A DNA stretch of 64,000 nt from Natronospira bacteriovora (GCF_030848495.1 NZ_JAVDDT010000003.1:62001-126000), one strand, 5' to 3'; counted from the first letter of the stretch, positions 38,600 through 48,553 are shown. Notes: generated from the letters alone by a model not told the origin. Program-made: numbers and translations.

Positions 38600-39721
38600 T
38601 CAGGCCGTCTCCGCGTTCTGGCCAACCTGACGCAGGTGGCGAAGGAGCTGCTGGGCAACCAGGTTTGACGGAATGACCATGTCGGCCGCGCCCCTGTCGA
38701 TCAACGCCTTGGGCATGCCCCATACCACAGCCGTGGCCTCGGATTCCGCAATGGTGAACCCGCCACCGTGGTACAGCTCAGCCATCGACTCGGCACCATC
38801 GTCGCCCATTCCGGTAAGCAGCACGCCGGCAATCGAGGCTGAGGGAAGCTGTTCGATCGCCGACTTCACCAGGCGATTGACCGATGGATGCCAGAAGCCG
38901 CTTTCGTCGCTCGGGACAGGCATGGCCTTGAGTACGCCATTGCGGTTGGTCATGACCATGTCGGCATCGCCTCGGGCAATATAGACACCGCCCGGCCGAA
39001 TATCGGTCAACTTGTCCACCTCTGTAACGGTCAGTTGACAGCGCTCGTTCATGCGTTTGGCGAACACACCGGTAAAGCTGGAAGGCATGTGCTGCGCTAC
39101 CAGCACAGGCCAGGGAAAGTCCGCGGGCAGCTCGGGGAGGATGCTTTCCAATGTACGCGGGCCTCCGGTCGACACGCCGATGAGAACCACTCCCTCACGA
39201 CTTACCGGCATTGTTTCCGCACGCCTTGGGCTGGTAACCGCCACTGGCTCTGCGGGATCGATCTCGGTATCGGAAACACCGCCGATTCTCGCCGTGGCGG
39301 CGGCGCGCACCTTCTCGATCAATTCACGACGAACCCGCTCCATATCCACCGTTACCGTGCCGCCAGGCTTCTGGATATAATCCACCGCCCCCAGCTCCAT
39401 GGCCTCCAGCGTTGCCAGCGCCCCCTGTTCCGTCAGGGAGGAAACCATCACCACCGGCGTAGGCATCTCGGTCATGATTCGGCTGAGGCATTCAAGGCCG
39501 TCCATTACCGGCATATGAATATCGAGAGTCACCACGTGTGGGCGAAAGTCACGAACACGTTCCAGGGCATCCGCACCGTCCCGCGCCATAACCACTTCCA
39601 TGTCCGGTTCGGCATCGAACATACGCATCAACTGCCTGCGCATGAGGGCGGAATCGTCCACCACCAGAACACGGGTAACGCCCTCTCCCTTTGATCTGAT
39701 CCGCTCGGCTGTCTGCCCCAT
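38600..39721 (-). CDS. cheB: Protein-glutamate methylesterase CheB
   Basis: 373 residues: receiver domain with phospho-Asp in VVTLDIHMPVMDG, a linker, then methylesterase with Ser in IGVSTGGPRTLESIL, His in AQHMPSSFTGVFA and Asp in LTGMGDDGAESM. The catalytic triad is intact. Its ATG shares one base with the stop of the triple-CheW gene. Confidence 0.96.
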   Translation of the reverse strand: MGQTAERIRSKGEGVTRVLVVDDSALMRRQLMRMFDAEPDMEVVMARDGADALERVRDFRPHVVTLDIHMPVMDGLECLSRIMTEMPTPVVMVSSLTEQGALATLEAMELGAVDYIQKPGGTVTVDMERVRRELIEKVRAAATARIGGVSDTEIDPAEPVAVTSPRRAETMPVSREGVVLIGVSTGGPRTLESILPELPADFPWPVLVAQHMPSSFTGVFAKRMNERCQLTVTEVDKLTDIRPGGVYIARGDADMVMTNRNGVLKAMPVPSDESGFWHPSVNRLVKSAIEQLPSASIAGVLLTGMGDDGAESMAELYHGGGFTIAESEATAVVWGMPKALIDRGAADMVIPSNLVAQQLLRHLRQVGQNAETA

Positions 39722-41379
39722 CAGCTGACCGCCTCCAGCTCTGCCAGGTCTTCCGGCGCCAGAAGCCGGCTCCTGTCCACGACCAGCACCATCCCCGCAT
39801 CACCTTCCCGTCGGATGACGGCCGCGACCCAGTCTGCCCTGGACGCCGCGAGTTCACGGGCATCACTGACCTGCTCCTCGGCAACCTTCAGTACTTCACT
39901 GACCGAATCCACGATGAAGCCGGCCCTTTGTCCCTGCAGCTCCAGAACCAGCACCCGTTGCGATTCATTGCGTTCACTGACTGGTAAGCCGAATCGTCTA
40001 CGCATGTCCACCACGGGAAGAACACGGCCGCGCAGATTGATGACACCTTCCACACGAGCACCCGCACTCGGCACGCCCGTGAGTGTTTCGGGAAGCCTGA
40101 GAATTTCCTTGACGATTTCAATCGGCGCTCCGAACGACTGCCCGTCAAGCTCGAAAATCACATATTGCTGCATGGCGGCTGCCTCGCTGTTGCCTGCTCG
40201 CATGTTCTTGTCAGTGCCTTTTTCACTCTTCTGATCAATCATCTTCTCCGCCATCTCCACAAGGCGGTGAACAGAAAGGAAGGCATCCACATCAATCAGG
40301 GTCAGCAGGCCTGTGTTACTTCGTTCCTCGCTGGCCGAGACCGACGATGGCCGGTAAACACCGGAAAACTCCCGAGCCTGTTCACCACCCAGCTGAGGCA
40401 CCGGACCGATATCATCTTCCGGGATGCGCAGAACTTCATTGACATCATCCACCACCAGGCCAATGGAAAGCCCGGCGTCGCCCACCGGCAGAATCACCAC
40501 ACGTCGTCCACCGGCCGCTTCCGGGAAGTCCAGCAGGCGACGCAGGCTGAACAATGGGACGGTGGCACCCCGCAAGGCGGCCAGGCCCAGCATGCCCTGC
40601 GGTGCCCTGGGTACCGGGCTGATCTCTTCGGGACAATCGAGTATCTCGCGCACCGGCAAGGCATCCAGACCGAAATCCTGCCCATCCACACGTACGCTGA
40701 CCACGATCTGTTCGGCGACCTGACTGCGGGACGCAGACTCCATGTCACTGCCCGCTAGCGGGCTGGCATCATTTTCCGCCGCCATGACACCGCCTTGCTG
40801 CCATGCCCCCAGCTGGTGATCCAGTACGGCGTCGACATCCAGCAACTGGAGAATGCGGGATTGATCCTGAATCGCGCCCCGGGTCATCAGACCACCCGGG
40901 CTGTCCTCCGATGTTCCCGCCCCATCGCCATCCTCGCCACGCTCTCGACGAAGGGGGGCGGGCGCCTGAAATACGCGATGAACCCGGTCGACACGAAGGC
41001 CCAGTTTCGGCTGGCAGCGAACAACCAGAATGCGCTGCCCCTCGTCATCTTCGGCTTCCTCGTCTCCGGCCACACGACGCAGGCAGAGCACGGGCAACAC
41101 ACTGCCCCGAAGACTGAAGACCCCCGGCAGACAATCGGGGCTGAGCGGCACCGGGGTGATGGCTGGTGGGCGGATGATTTCACCGATCATCTCCAGCGGC
41201 AGCGCCATTTCCCGCCCACAGACATCAAAGGCGAGATACTGCGACATCTCTGATGCCATGGTGGTCTGTCGGTCGTCGTAGGACTCCAGCGAGTCATCCC
41301 TGGCAGCGGCTTCGACGGCCGTCCTGGCCTCCCTGGACGGCTCTGTACCGTCGGATACATCTTCTGCATGGGTCGACAT
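39721..41379 (-). CDS. Fusion of three CheW domains
   Basis: 552 residues with three tandem CheW-type SH3-like domains: about 46-188 (SQYLAFDVCGREMALPLEMI; GVFSLRGSVLPVLCLRR), 223-370 (EQIVVSVRVDGQDFGLDALP; GLAALRGATVPLFSLRR) and 404-548 (QQYVIFELDGQSFGAPIEIV; GVINLRGRVLPVVDMRR). Each retains the LRG(x)VLP core that contacts receptors and CheA. Linkers are acidic. Ordinary CheW has one domain. The fusion could crosslink several receptor or kinase partners in one array. Confidence 0.93.
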   Translation of the reverse strand: MSTHAEDVSDGTEPSREARTAVEAAARDDSLESYDDRQTTMASEMSQYLAFDVCGREMALPLEMIGEIIRPPAITPVPLSPDCLPGVFSLRGSVLPVLCLRRVAGDEEAEDDEGQRILVVRCQPKLGLRVDRVHRVFQAPAPLRRERGEDGDGAGTSEDSPGGLMTRGAIQDQSRILQLLDVDAVLDHQLGAWQQGGVMAAENDASPLAGSDMESASRSQVAEQIVVSVRVDGQDFGLDALPVREILDCPEEISPVPRAPQGMLGLAALRGATVPLFSLRRLLDFPEAAGGRRVVILPVGDAGLSIGLVVDDVNEVLRIPEDDIGPVPQLGGEQAREFSGVYRPSSVSASEERSNTGLLTLIDVDAFLSVHRLVEMAEKMIDQKSEKGTDKNMRAGNSEAAAMQQYVIFELDGQSFGAPIEIVKEILRLPETLTGVPSAGARVEGVINLRGRVLPVVDMRRRFGLPVSERNESQRVLVLELQGQRAGFIVDSVSEVLKVAEEQVSDARELAASRADWVAAVIRREGDAGMVLVVDRSRLLAPEDLAELEAVS

Positions 41380-41411
41380 GACTGTCTCTCCCCTGGCAAT
41401 GGTGACCGCCC

Positions 41412-43343
41412 TTACAGGGCCTGCAACTCGTCGGCCAGACCGGCGATCTCTTCCGCGGCACGAGCCAACTCACGTGCACCCTGCCCCTGCTGTCGAGCCG
41501 CCGCAGCCGCCTCGGAACTGGACTGATCCGCCTGGGTTGCCGCCGAAGCAATCTGCTCCACCGCTGTCTTGGCTTCTTCCACCGCATTGCGGATCTCGTG
41601 GGACGCCTGGGCGCTTTCACGGTTGCCGGTCACGACGCCACTGATGCGCTTTTCCACCAACTCGATGCTTTCGATGATCTCCTGATAACGCTCGGCATCG
41701 CCGGAAAAATCACGCGCCAGGGTGTCGAACAGGTGCTGCGAAGCATCCACCTGACCACGGGCATTACCCACCACCTCGCCAACCTGTTCGGCGTTCTCAG
41801 CGGCATCATGGGACAGATTGCGGATGTCGTTGGCCACGACAACGAAGCCGTCACCGAACTCTCCGGCTCGGGCCGCTTCGATTCCACCACTGACGGCGAG
41901 CATGCTGGTCTTGATGTTGACAGTCTCAATGCTCTTCATGACCCGCTCGATGTCTCCGCAGACACCTTCCACACCGGCCACGTCCTGATGGAAGGCGAGG
42001 CTTTCTTCACCGTTTTCGGCAATGCGTTTAAGCATGCCCTCCACCTTCTCCCTGTTTTCCTTGAGGAGCTCCAGGATTCGATCGCCCTGTTCTACCAGTG
42101 CGTCCGCACGTTCCGAGGCCTGGCGTGCACCCCCAAGCAGCTGCTCCACCTGCGCACTGGTGGCCGATGCTCCCTGGCTCTGCAGCCGTGCCCCCTGCTC
42201 GATCTGTTCAATCGCCGTTCCAATCTGCTCCGAGGCCCGCTGGATTTCTTCCACAGAGGCCGCCAGCTGTTCCGCCGAAGAGGCCAGATCGGCGCCACGC
42301 CCGGTGCCATCGGTATTCCCCTTCACCTCCTCGGCAACCTGGGCAAGGTGCTGGGCCGATTCCTGACATTCCGCCAGCGCCCGGTTCTGCTGGGTCACCA
42401 TGCGGGCGGCTTCCTCGCAAGCGGAGGACTGCTGTTCGGATGCCGACGCCACTTTCTCCATCTCCTGCTGCACACGGTCCGACACTTCCGCTGACTGCTC
42501 GGCGGTTTCCAGAATCTCCCTTGCACCCTGCAGCATTTCATCCATGCTCTTGCGGGTGCGCTCCAGCTGCTCAATGGCGGCATCCCCCGCCTTGCGGTCA
42601 TCCGCACCGGCCTGAGCCGCCTGCTGGATCTTTTCCACCAGCGCCTCAACCTGCTCACCGATTGACGTCACATGGGTCTGGATCCGGTCGGCACTGGACT
42701 GGGCTGTCTCGGCCAATGCACGCACTTCATCCGCCACCACGGCAAATCCCTTGCCATGCTCACCGGCACTGGCCGCTTCCACGGCAGCATTCAGCGCCAG
42801 CAGATTGGTCTGATCAGCAATACGGGTGACCGCACGAACGATCTCACCCACTTCCCGGGCGGAGTCAGCCATGGCATTGACCTGCTTGACCGCCTCTTCC
42901 TGCCGGGCCACCCCCTTGCGCACCCCCGCCACCATGCCTTCAATCAGGCGATTGGCAGCTTCCACCTCGTCCTTCATGGCATCCAGGCGCTTGATGGCAC
43001 TGCGACTGTTATCCCGCTGCTGTCGTACCGCTGCCGCCGAGCTGGCAACCGCCTGAAGGGTTTCCTGGGCGGCGGAAGCCGCTTCTTCGGCACCGGTGGA
43101 CACCTGCTCCATGGAACGCCCCAGTTCTTCCGATGCGGCCACCGACTGACTTACGGAGCTGGACAACTGCGTTGCGGCCGCCGCAATTCGCTCAGCGGTC
43201 TGCTGCCGGCGTGCGGTATTGCGTGCCCGGCGTCGAACCGCATCGGCACGACTCCGATCAGCGTCCGGATCGAACCCGTCTGCGGGCGGCGGCGGGGCCG
43301 CCCCGGCGTCCTGCTTGACTTCACCTGTCTTGACCAATGCCAT
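41412..43343 (-). CDS. Cytoplasmic chemoreceptor with two MCP hairpin tips
   Basis: 643 residues from ATG 43343, 6 bp after GGAGG. There is no membrane helix and no recognisable ligand domain; the N-terminus is a short Pro/Ala-rich tail. Tip 1 (about 174-215) is canonical: [20 protein letters not shown] then [16 protein letters not shown]. Tip 2 (about 470-515) is divergent: [20 protein letters not shown] then [20 protein letters not shown]. The rest is coiled coil rich in Ala, Glu and Gln. First gene of the chemosensory operon, 32 bp before the triple-CheW gene. Confidence 0.92.
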   Translation of the reverse strand: MALVKTGEVKQDAGAAPPPPADGFDPDADRSRADAVRRRARNTARRQQTAERIAAAATQLSSSVSQSVAASEELGRSMEQVSTGAEEAASAAQETLQAVASSAAAVRQQRDNSRSAIKRLDAMKDEVEAANRLIEGMVAGVRKGVARQEEAVKQVNAMADSAREVGEIVRAVTRIADQTNLLALNAAVEAASAGEHGKGFAVVADEVRALAETAQSSADRIQTHVTSIGEQVEALVEKIQQAAQAGADDRKAGDAAIEQLERTRKSMDEMLQGAREILETAEQSAEVSDRVQQEMEKVASASEQQSSACEEAARMVTQQNRALAECQESAQHLAQVAEEVKGNTDGTGRGADLASSAEQLAASVEEIQRASEQIGTAIEQIEQGARLQSQGASATSAQVEQLLGGARQASERADALVEQGDRILELLKENREKVEGMLKRIAENGEESLAFHQDVAGVEGVCGDIERVMKSIETVNIKTSMLAVSGGIEAARAGEFGDGFVVVANDIRNLSHDAAENAEQVGEVVGNARGQVDASQHLFDTLARDFSGDAERYQEIIESIELVEKRISGVVTGNRESAQASHEIRNAVEEAKTAVEQIASAATQADQSSSEAAAAARQQGQGARELARAAEEIAGLADELQAL

Positions 43344-44051
43344 TTCATTCCTCCAGTGCCGGATGGCAGTTGCGGTAGTCGACAACGTTACGTCTGCTGA
43401 TCCGCTTCATGAGCGCAGGATCATCGGTTGTCGATCTTATGTCGTGTCGTTTCACTATGACACAAAGACGATACAAAACCATTACAAATACACTACAGCC
43501 GATAAGCGGGCGCAAAACTGGCGTGAATGGTAAAAATTCGCGGGAATTGGGACGATCGATCCACGACATCCGGATATCGATTGGAAGCGTGGGTGAACTG
43601 GCTGTTCACGACTGATTCTTTGTTTTAAATTGCGTATATCGGGTGCGCACACAGTGCGAGACCAGTGGGCGCACGATGCCGTCACCGATCCTGGCGGCCA
43701 CGACCGATCCTGATGTGTGTACCCACCGCCAGGATCGAGCCGGCCCCTGGCTCGAAAGCGACCGCAGCAATTCACGGAACACCGTTTGCATAGGCCTGTC
43801 TTAAAACAAAACCCTTCCATCCCTGTCTCCCTGGTGCGAGACGCGAAAAAAAGCAAGCCCGATAGACGCAGATATGCGCCGTTTTCCGCACATGCTCACT
43901 TAAAGCGTGGCATAAATGCGCCAAATGGCAAGAATCTGCGTCACCGTTCATCACCGAATGGCGACCGTTCCAGACGAAATGCAGGGGCACCCCCTCGCCC
44001 CCTCGACCAGAAAGCGGTTTCCCCCGGAAATTCGACGGAACCCTGTTACCC
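43344..44051. other. 708-bp divergent control region, AT-richer than surroundings
   Basis: Lies between the start of the chemosensory operon and the XRE/S24 repressor gene; no gene is supported. 43440-43530 and 43605-43645 are AT-rich for this genome and likely hold promoters, but no clear -35/-10 pair was assigned. A 12-bp perfect inverted repeat (43686-43697 with 43726-43737, 28-nt spacer) and a smaller GTGCGC/GCGCAC pair near 43643-43673 are present and could be binding sites. Confidence 0.6.
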
Positions 44052-44711
44052 ATGACCGCAAGGAATGCAGAATTCGAACCGGAGGCGTTTCGCGAGCGCC
44101 TGAATTCCCTCGGACAGCGCTTCCGAAACAGGAAGACCATGGCCCAGGCGGCCGGCGTCTCGACGGACGCACTCAGCCGCTATTTGAGGGGAGACAACCA
44201 GCCCCCGGTCGGTGCCATGGCGAGACTGGCCATTGCCTGCAATGTGTCTCTTGACTGGCTGGCAACCGGGCGCGGCAGCTGTGACCATGAGGACTTTCGC
44301 ATCCCGCCACTGGATACCGACGGCAGTGAAAGCAGCGGACGACATTCACCGGCCAGCCTCCCCGGCCTGTCGCTTCGCCGCGAGTGGGTGGTGCAGGCCC
44401 TGCAGGCGCCCCCCGAAGATCTCGCCGTCTGCCTGGTACAGGATGAGAGCATGAGTCCGCTACTGAAAACCGGCGATGTCATGGTCATCGACAGGGAGCG
44501 AGGCGAAGGCCCCCGACACGACGGCATCTACGCCCTGAGCCTCCAGGACGCCTTTCTGGTCAAGCGGATACAGCACAAGCCCGGACAGAAAATCGAATTC
44601 CACAGTGAACACCCCGGTTACCAGAGCTTCGAGATGGAGCTGAATGCACTCAAGGCCGGCCGCATCCGCATTCACGGCCGCGTGATCTGGTGCGGCCGGC
44701 GCATGTTCTGA
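44052..44711 (+). CDS. XRE-type regulator with LexA/CI-like S24 domain
   Basis: 219 residues. N-terminal helix-turn-helix (about 25-62, MAQAAGVSTDALSRYLRGDN), a linker, then an S24 peptidase-like domain: QDESMSPLLKTGDVMVID carries the catalytic Ser, and DAFLVKRIQ carries the catalytic Lys. No Ala-Gly or Cys-Gly autocleavage site is obvious in the linker, so self-cleavage is uncertain. Phage-repressor-like, but no phage genes are nearby. It may control the 708-bp divergent region and the downstream c-di-GMP gene. Confidence 0.85.
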   Translation: MTARNAEFEPEAFRERLNSLGQRFRNRKTMAQAAGVSTDALSRYLRGDNQPPVGAMARLAIACNVSLDWLATGRGSCDHEDFRIPPLDTDGSESSGRHSPASLPGLSLRREWVVQALQAPPEDLAVCLVQDESMSPLLKTGDVMVIDRERGEGPRHDGIYALSLQDAFLVKRIQHKPGQKIEFHSEHPGYQSFEMELNALKAGRIRIHGRVIWCGRRMF

Positions 44712-44791
44712 GGAACCTCTGGTCATTCGTTCGTGCCTTGCAATGTTCCGGCACAATGGAAAGAATGGGTGTGTCGACACGGAAGAACTCC

Positions 44792-47700
44792 ATGACGCAT
44801 CCAGCAATGTCCTCCCCAAGACTTCGGCTTGGGCTGCTCGTTTTCGGCCTGACGGCCATCGTGGCCATCAATGGCCTGTTGGCCAGCGACCTCTATCGCC
44901 AGTACCAGCGCACGCTGAGCGATGCCCAGGCATCGGCGGGGATCATTGCCAGCGGGCTTGAGCAGTACACGATCCGCACCCTTGAGAGCGTGGATACAAC
45001 GCTGGACGCCCTCGCCAGCCGTGTACTTGATGCCTACGGACCTATCACCCTGGAACACCCCGACATCACCGCCATCCTGGGCCAGAGTGTGCGCGGCCCG
45101 ATGGTCAGCAACATCATCGTCGTGAATGCCTCCGGGCGCTGGGTCAATGACCTCTACGGCGACCCCAACCTGGCCTCCAACCTGGCGGATCGGGATTATT
45201 TCCGCACCCACCAGCTCATGCCCACCGACGGTCTCTTTCTCGACCGCCCCCTGGAGGCACGCACCAGCGGCATGCACTTCATTGCCGCCAGCCGTGCCCT
45301 GCGTGATCAGGATGACCAGTTCCTCGGTGTCATCGCCGCCATCATCGACCCCGGCCACTACCAGGCGCTCTTTCAGGAACTGGGCGTCAATCTGGCGGGT
45401 GGCCTGGCCCTGGTGGATACCCGGGGGGCACTGGTGACGACCAGCGGTGACATCCCCGGCTCGCTGATCGAAACCGTGGCAGACAATGGTTCGGCACAGA
45501 CCCTCAGACAGTTCAGTGATCGGGAATCCGGGAAGGATTACTTTCTGGTTCAACGCCCCGTGGGCGGCTATCCACTGGTGCAGGCCGTCACCATCGACGT
45601 CGACCGGGTCCTCCAGCCCTGGCGGGCCACCCTGCGTGGCTACCTTTTCCTCGGCACCGGAGTCAGTCTGCTACTGCTCCTGGGCGTGGTTCTGCTCTGG
45701 CGGGAAACCCGGCGCAGTGAATGGGTTCAACAGGAGCTGCGGCAGAGTGAATCCCGCTTTCGCAGTCTGATCGAATCCACCAGCGACTTTGTCTGGGAGA
45801 TGGATGCCGACGGTTACTGCGTCTACGCCAGCCCCCAGATCGAGGACATGATGGGATACCGCCCCGAGGAAGTGGTCGGAATGCGCCCCTACGACCCCAT
45901 GACACCGCGGGAACAGGACCGACTGACCGACGTCTACCACAGCATCATCGAAGCCCGGGAACCCTTCCACATGCTGGAGAACCGAAATGTCCACCGGGAC
46001 GGGCATGAGGTCGTGCTCGAGACCAGCGGTGTGCCGGTCTTTGATGATGAGGGCAACTTCCGTGGCTATCGCGGCATTGATCGGGACATCACCGAACGCA
46101 AACGCCTGGAAGAGGCCCTGCGCAGCCTGGCTCTGCTCACCGGCAAGGAGTCCGAGCAGGAATTTTTCCAGCTGGCCAACCGGAACCTGGCAAGAGCCCT
46201 GGGCATGCGATGCTGCGTTCTCGTTCAGTGCGTCGGCGAGGAGCAATTGAAAATGCGTGCATGGCACGACGAGAAGGGCGGTCATGAGTGCCCGGCCTTG
46301 CCGGAACAGATCATCAGGGCCTTGCTACGTGAAGAACGGCTGGTGATCTGCGACGGATTGGCCAGCGAAATCCCGGATGATCGCCTGGTCAGCGCCATGC
46401 AGGGAGAAAGCCTGTTTGCAACAACCATTCGCCCGGCTTCCGGCATTCGCTGGGGTTATCTGATCGCTCTGGATACCCAGCGGGTGACACGCGTGCGTTT
46501 GTCCCGGGTGGAACCCATACTGGATGTGTTTGCTGCGCGCATTGCCCTGGAGCTGGATCGCAACCAGGCACAGGCCGACCTCAGCTGGGAAGCCAGCCAC
46601 GACACCCTGACCGGCCTGCTCAACCGGCGGGCCTTTGATGAGCAGTTACGGCTGACCCTGGCAAGGCCACCGGCCAAGGGCATGGTGCACGCCCTGATCT
46701 ACATGGATCTGGATCAGTTCAAGGTGGTCAACGACACCTGCGGCCACATGGCAGGCGATGAACTGCTGCGCCAGCTGGCCCGATCGCTGAGCACCCGTTT
46801 GCGGCGTTCAGACCAGCTGGCAAGGCTGGGGGGCGACGAGTTCGGCCTGATTCTCGCGGACTGCCCCATGGATCGCAGCATGGAGATCGCCGAGACACTG
46901 CTGGATACCATCCGCGCCTTCCAGTTCCAGTGGGAAGGCCGCAGCTTCTCGGTGGGTGCCAGTATCGGCATGACCCATACCCGCGAGGCGGTCGGTGCCG
47001 CCAGCGATCTGCTCGCCCAGGCGGATCTGGCCTGTTATGCGGCCAAGGATCTCGGCCGCAATCGTATCCAGGTCTATCAGGTGGACAATCTGCACATCCG
47101 CGCACGGCATGGTGAAATGGGCTGGGTTCCCCGTCTGGACCGCGCCCTGGTGGAGAACCGCTTTCAGCTGTTCGGGCAATGGATGGTACCCACATCCCCG
47201 GACAGCCACCTGACACCCAGCCTGGAAGTCCTTTTGCGCCTGATCGACGAGGATGGCACCGTCATCGATGCCGCCGAATTCGTTCCGGCGGCGGAACGCT
47301 ACAATCTGATGACCCGAATCGACCGCCATGTCATCGACCGCGTATTCGCCATTGCCGCGAATACCGACGACGCTCATCGCCCACGTCGATGGTCCATTAA
47401 TCTGTCCGGTACCTCACTGGGCAACGGGGACCTGCATGCCTTCATAGAAGGCCGCTTCCGGCATTATGAAGTGGATCCAGCGTGGTTCTGCTTCGAGATT
47501 ACCGAAACCGCGGCCATCCACAACTTCGAAGAAGCACAACGACTGTTCCGGCACCTTCGAAGACTGGGCTGCCGGGTAGGCCTGGACGACTTCGGCAGCG
47601 GCCTTTCCTCGTTTGCCTACCTGCGGGAGATCGAGGTGGATGCCCTGAAGATAGACGGCAGCTTCGTCCGCAGCATCGCCAGTGATGAAGTCAGCCGCAG

Positions 47701-47878
47701 CATGGTCCGGGCCATGCACGAAGTGGGCAAGGCAATGAACCTCGATACCGTGGCGGAGTTCGTCGAAGACGACGCCATTCTCGCCGTACTGCGGGAACTG
47801 GGCGTGGACATGGCGCAGGGTTACGCCGTTCATCGACCCCAGGCACTGGAGGAACTGATCCCACCGCCCCTGTCGTGA
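44792..47878 (+). CDS. Membrane PAS-GAF-GGDEF-EAL cyclic-di-GMP protein
   Basis: 1028 residues from ATG 44792 (MTHPAMSSPRLRLGLLVFGL), with a GGAAG site; upstream ATGs lie at 44756 and 44765. Two membrane helices (about 10-32 and 285-307) flank a periplasmic Cache-like domain. Then PAS (about 325-445), a GAF-like region (about 455-595), GGDEF (about 600-765; LARLGGDEFGLIL intact) and EAL (about 780-1020). The EAL motif reads EVL (PSLEVLLRL), but downstream ligand and catalytic motifs ITETAA, DDFGSG, LKIDGSFV and AEFVED are kept. It could therefore both make and degrade c-di-GMP. Likely co-transcribed with the repressor gene 80 bp upstream. Confidence 0.93.
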   Translation: MTHPAMSSPRLRLGLLVFGLTAIVAINGLLASDLYRQYQRTLSDAQASAGIIASGLEQYTIRTLESVDTTLDALASRVLDAYGPITLEHPDITAILGQSVRGPMVSNIIVVNASGRWVNDLYGDPNLASNLADRDYFRTHQLMPTDGLFLDRPLEARTSGMHFIAASRALRDQDDQFLGVIAAIIDPGHYQALFQELGVNLAGGLALVDTRGALVTTSGDIPGSLIETVADNGSAQTLRQFSDRESGKDYFLVQRPVGGYPLVQAVTIDVDRVLQPWRATLRGYLFLGTGVSLLLLLGVVLLWRETRRSEWVQQELRQSESRFRSLIESTSDFVWEMDADGYCVYASPQIEDMMGYRPEEVVGMRPYDPMTPREQDRLTDVYHSIIEAREPFHMLENRNVHRDGHEVVLETSGVPVFDDEGNFRGYRGIDRDITERKRLEEALRSLALLTGKESEQEFFQLANRNLARALGMRCCVLVQCVGEEQLKMRAWHDEKGGHECPALPEQIIRALLREERLVICDGLASEIPDDRLVSAMQGESLFATTIRPASGIRWGYLIALDTQRVTRVRLSRVEPILDVFAARIALELDRNQAQADLSWEASHDTLTGLLNRRAFDEQLRLTLARPPAKGMVHALIYMDLDQFKVVNDTCGHMAGDELLRQLARSLSTRLRRSDQLARLGGDEFGLILADCPMDRSMEIAETLLDTIRAFQFQWEGRSFSVGASIGMTHTREAVGAASDLLAQADLACYAAKDLGRNRIQVYQVDNLHIRARHGEMGWVPRLDRALVENRFQLFGQWMVPTSPDSHLTPSLEVLLRLIDEDGTVIDAAEFVPAAERYNLMTRIDRHVIDRVFAIAANTDDAHRPRRWSINLSGTSLGNGDLHAFIEGRFRHYEVDPAWFCFEITETAAIHNFEEAQRLFRHLRRLGCRVGLDDFGSGLSSFAYLREIEVDALKIDGSFVRSIASDEVSRSMVRAMHEVGKAMNLDTVAEFVEDDAILAVLRELGVDMAQGYAVHRPQALEELIPPPLS

Positions 47879-47920
47879 ACCGGCAATGCACGGACCCGGA
47901 TGCCGGCCAGTGACGGCCCC

Positions 47921-48553
47921 TCAGCGCCAGTGACGCCCCGGGCGCCAGCCCCACCAGACCATCAGGATCAAACCGAAGACCATGCCGCCCAGGTGAGCGA
48001 AGTGGGCAATGCTGCCCATGGCACCGGTCAATCCGGCAAACAGGGAAAAGGCCCCGAAAAGGACCACGAACCACTTTGCCTTCATGGGGATGGGTGGAAT
48101 GAGCAGAACGATGCGTTGATTGGGAAACATCAAACCGAAGGCCAGCAGGATGCCGAAAACACCACCCGAGGCACCGACGGTGGGATAGATGTTGCCGTCT
48201 GCCGCGGCCGCACTCGCCACCAGCAACTGCACAACAGAGGCGCCAATCACGCAGAAGAAATAGAAGACAAAAAATCGGCGCCAGCCCCAGACGTTCTCGA
48301 TCTGTACCCCGAACATCCACAGCGCCAGCATATTGACGAACAGATGGAGGTAACCACCATGCAGGAAGGCCGAAGACAGCAACTGCCAGGGCTGAAAATA
48401 GGGCGTATTGGCGCCCCAGAGGGCGAAATGCTCCACCATCCAGTTGAAATTGGACAACTGCATCATGAAGACGATGACGCAACTGGCCATCACCCCGGTC
48501 ACGACCGGGGGAAAGTTCGACCAGGGTCGCTGAATGCTTGCCATGCCTGCCAT
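47921..48553 (-). CDS. Rhomboid-family intramembrane serine protease
   Basis: 210 residues with about six membrane helices. Catalytic Ser in VGASGGVFGIL and catalytic His in SIAHFAHLGGMVFG. The family SSAFLHGGYLHLFVNMLALW block (helix 2, HxxxN) is present. Substrates unknown. Convergent with the GGDEF-EAL gene and divergent from the serine hydrolase gene. Confidence 0.93.
   Translation of the reverse strand: MAGMASIQRPWSNFPPVVTGVMASCVIVFMMQLSNFNWMVEHFALWGANTPYFQPWQLLSSAFLHGGYLHLFVNMLALWMFGVQIENVWGWRRFFVFYFFCVIGASVVQLLVASAAAADGNIYPTVGASGGVFGILLAFGLMFPNQRIVLLIPPIPMKAKWFVVLFGAFSLFAGLTGAMGSIAHFAHLGGMVFGLILMVWWGWRPGRHWR

Noticed and set aside
43498-43505. GCCGATAA resembling a sigma-28 -10 box in the chemosensory control region
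   Set aside because: The sequence 11 nt upstream (CCATTACA) does not match the sigma-28 -35, and it points toward the repressor gene over 500 bp away.
43907-43940. TGGCA-type sequences resembling sigma-54 promoters
   Set aside because: The TTGC half is missing or wrongly spaced in both cases.
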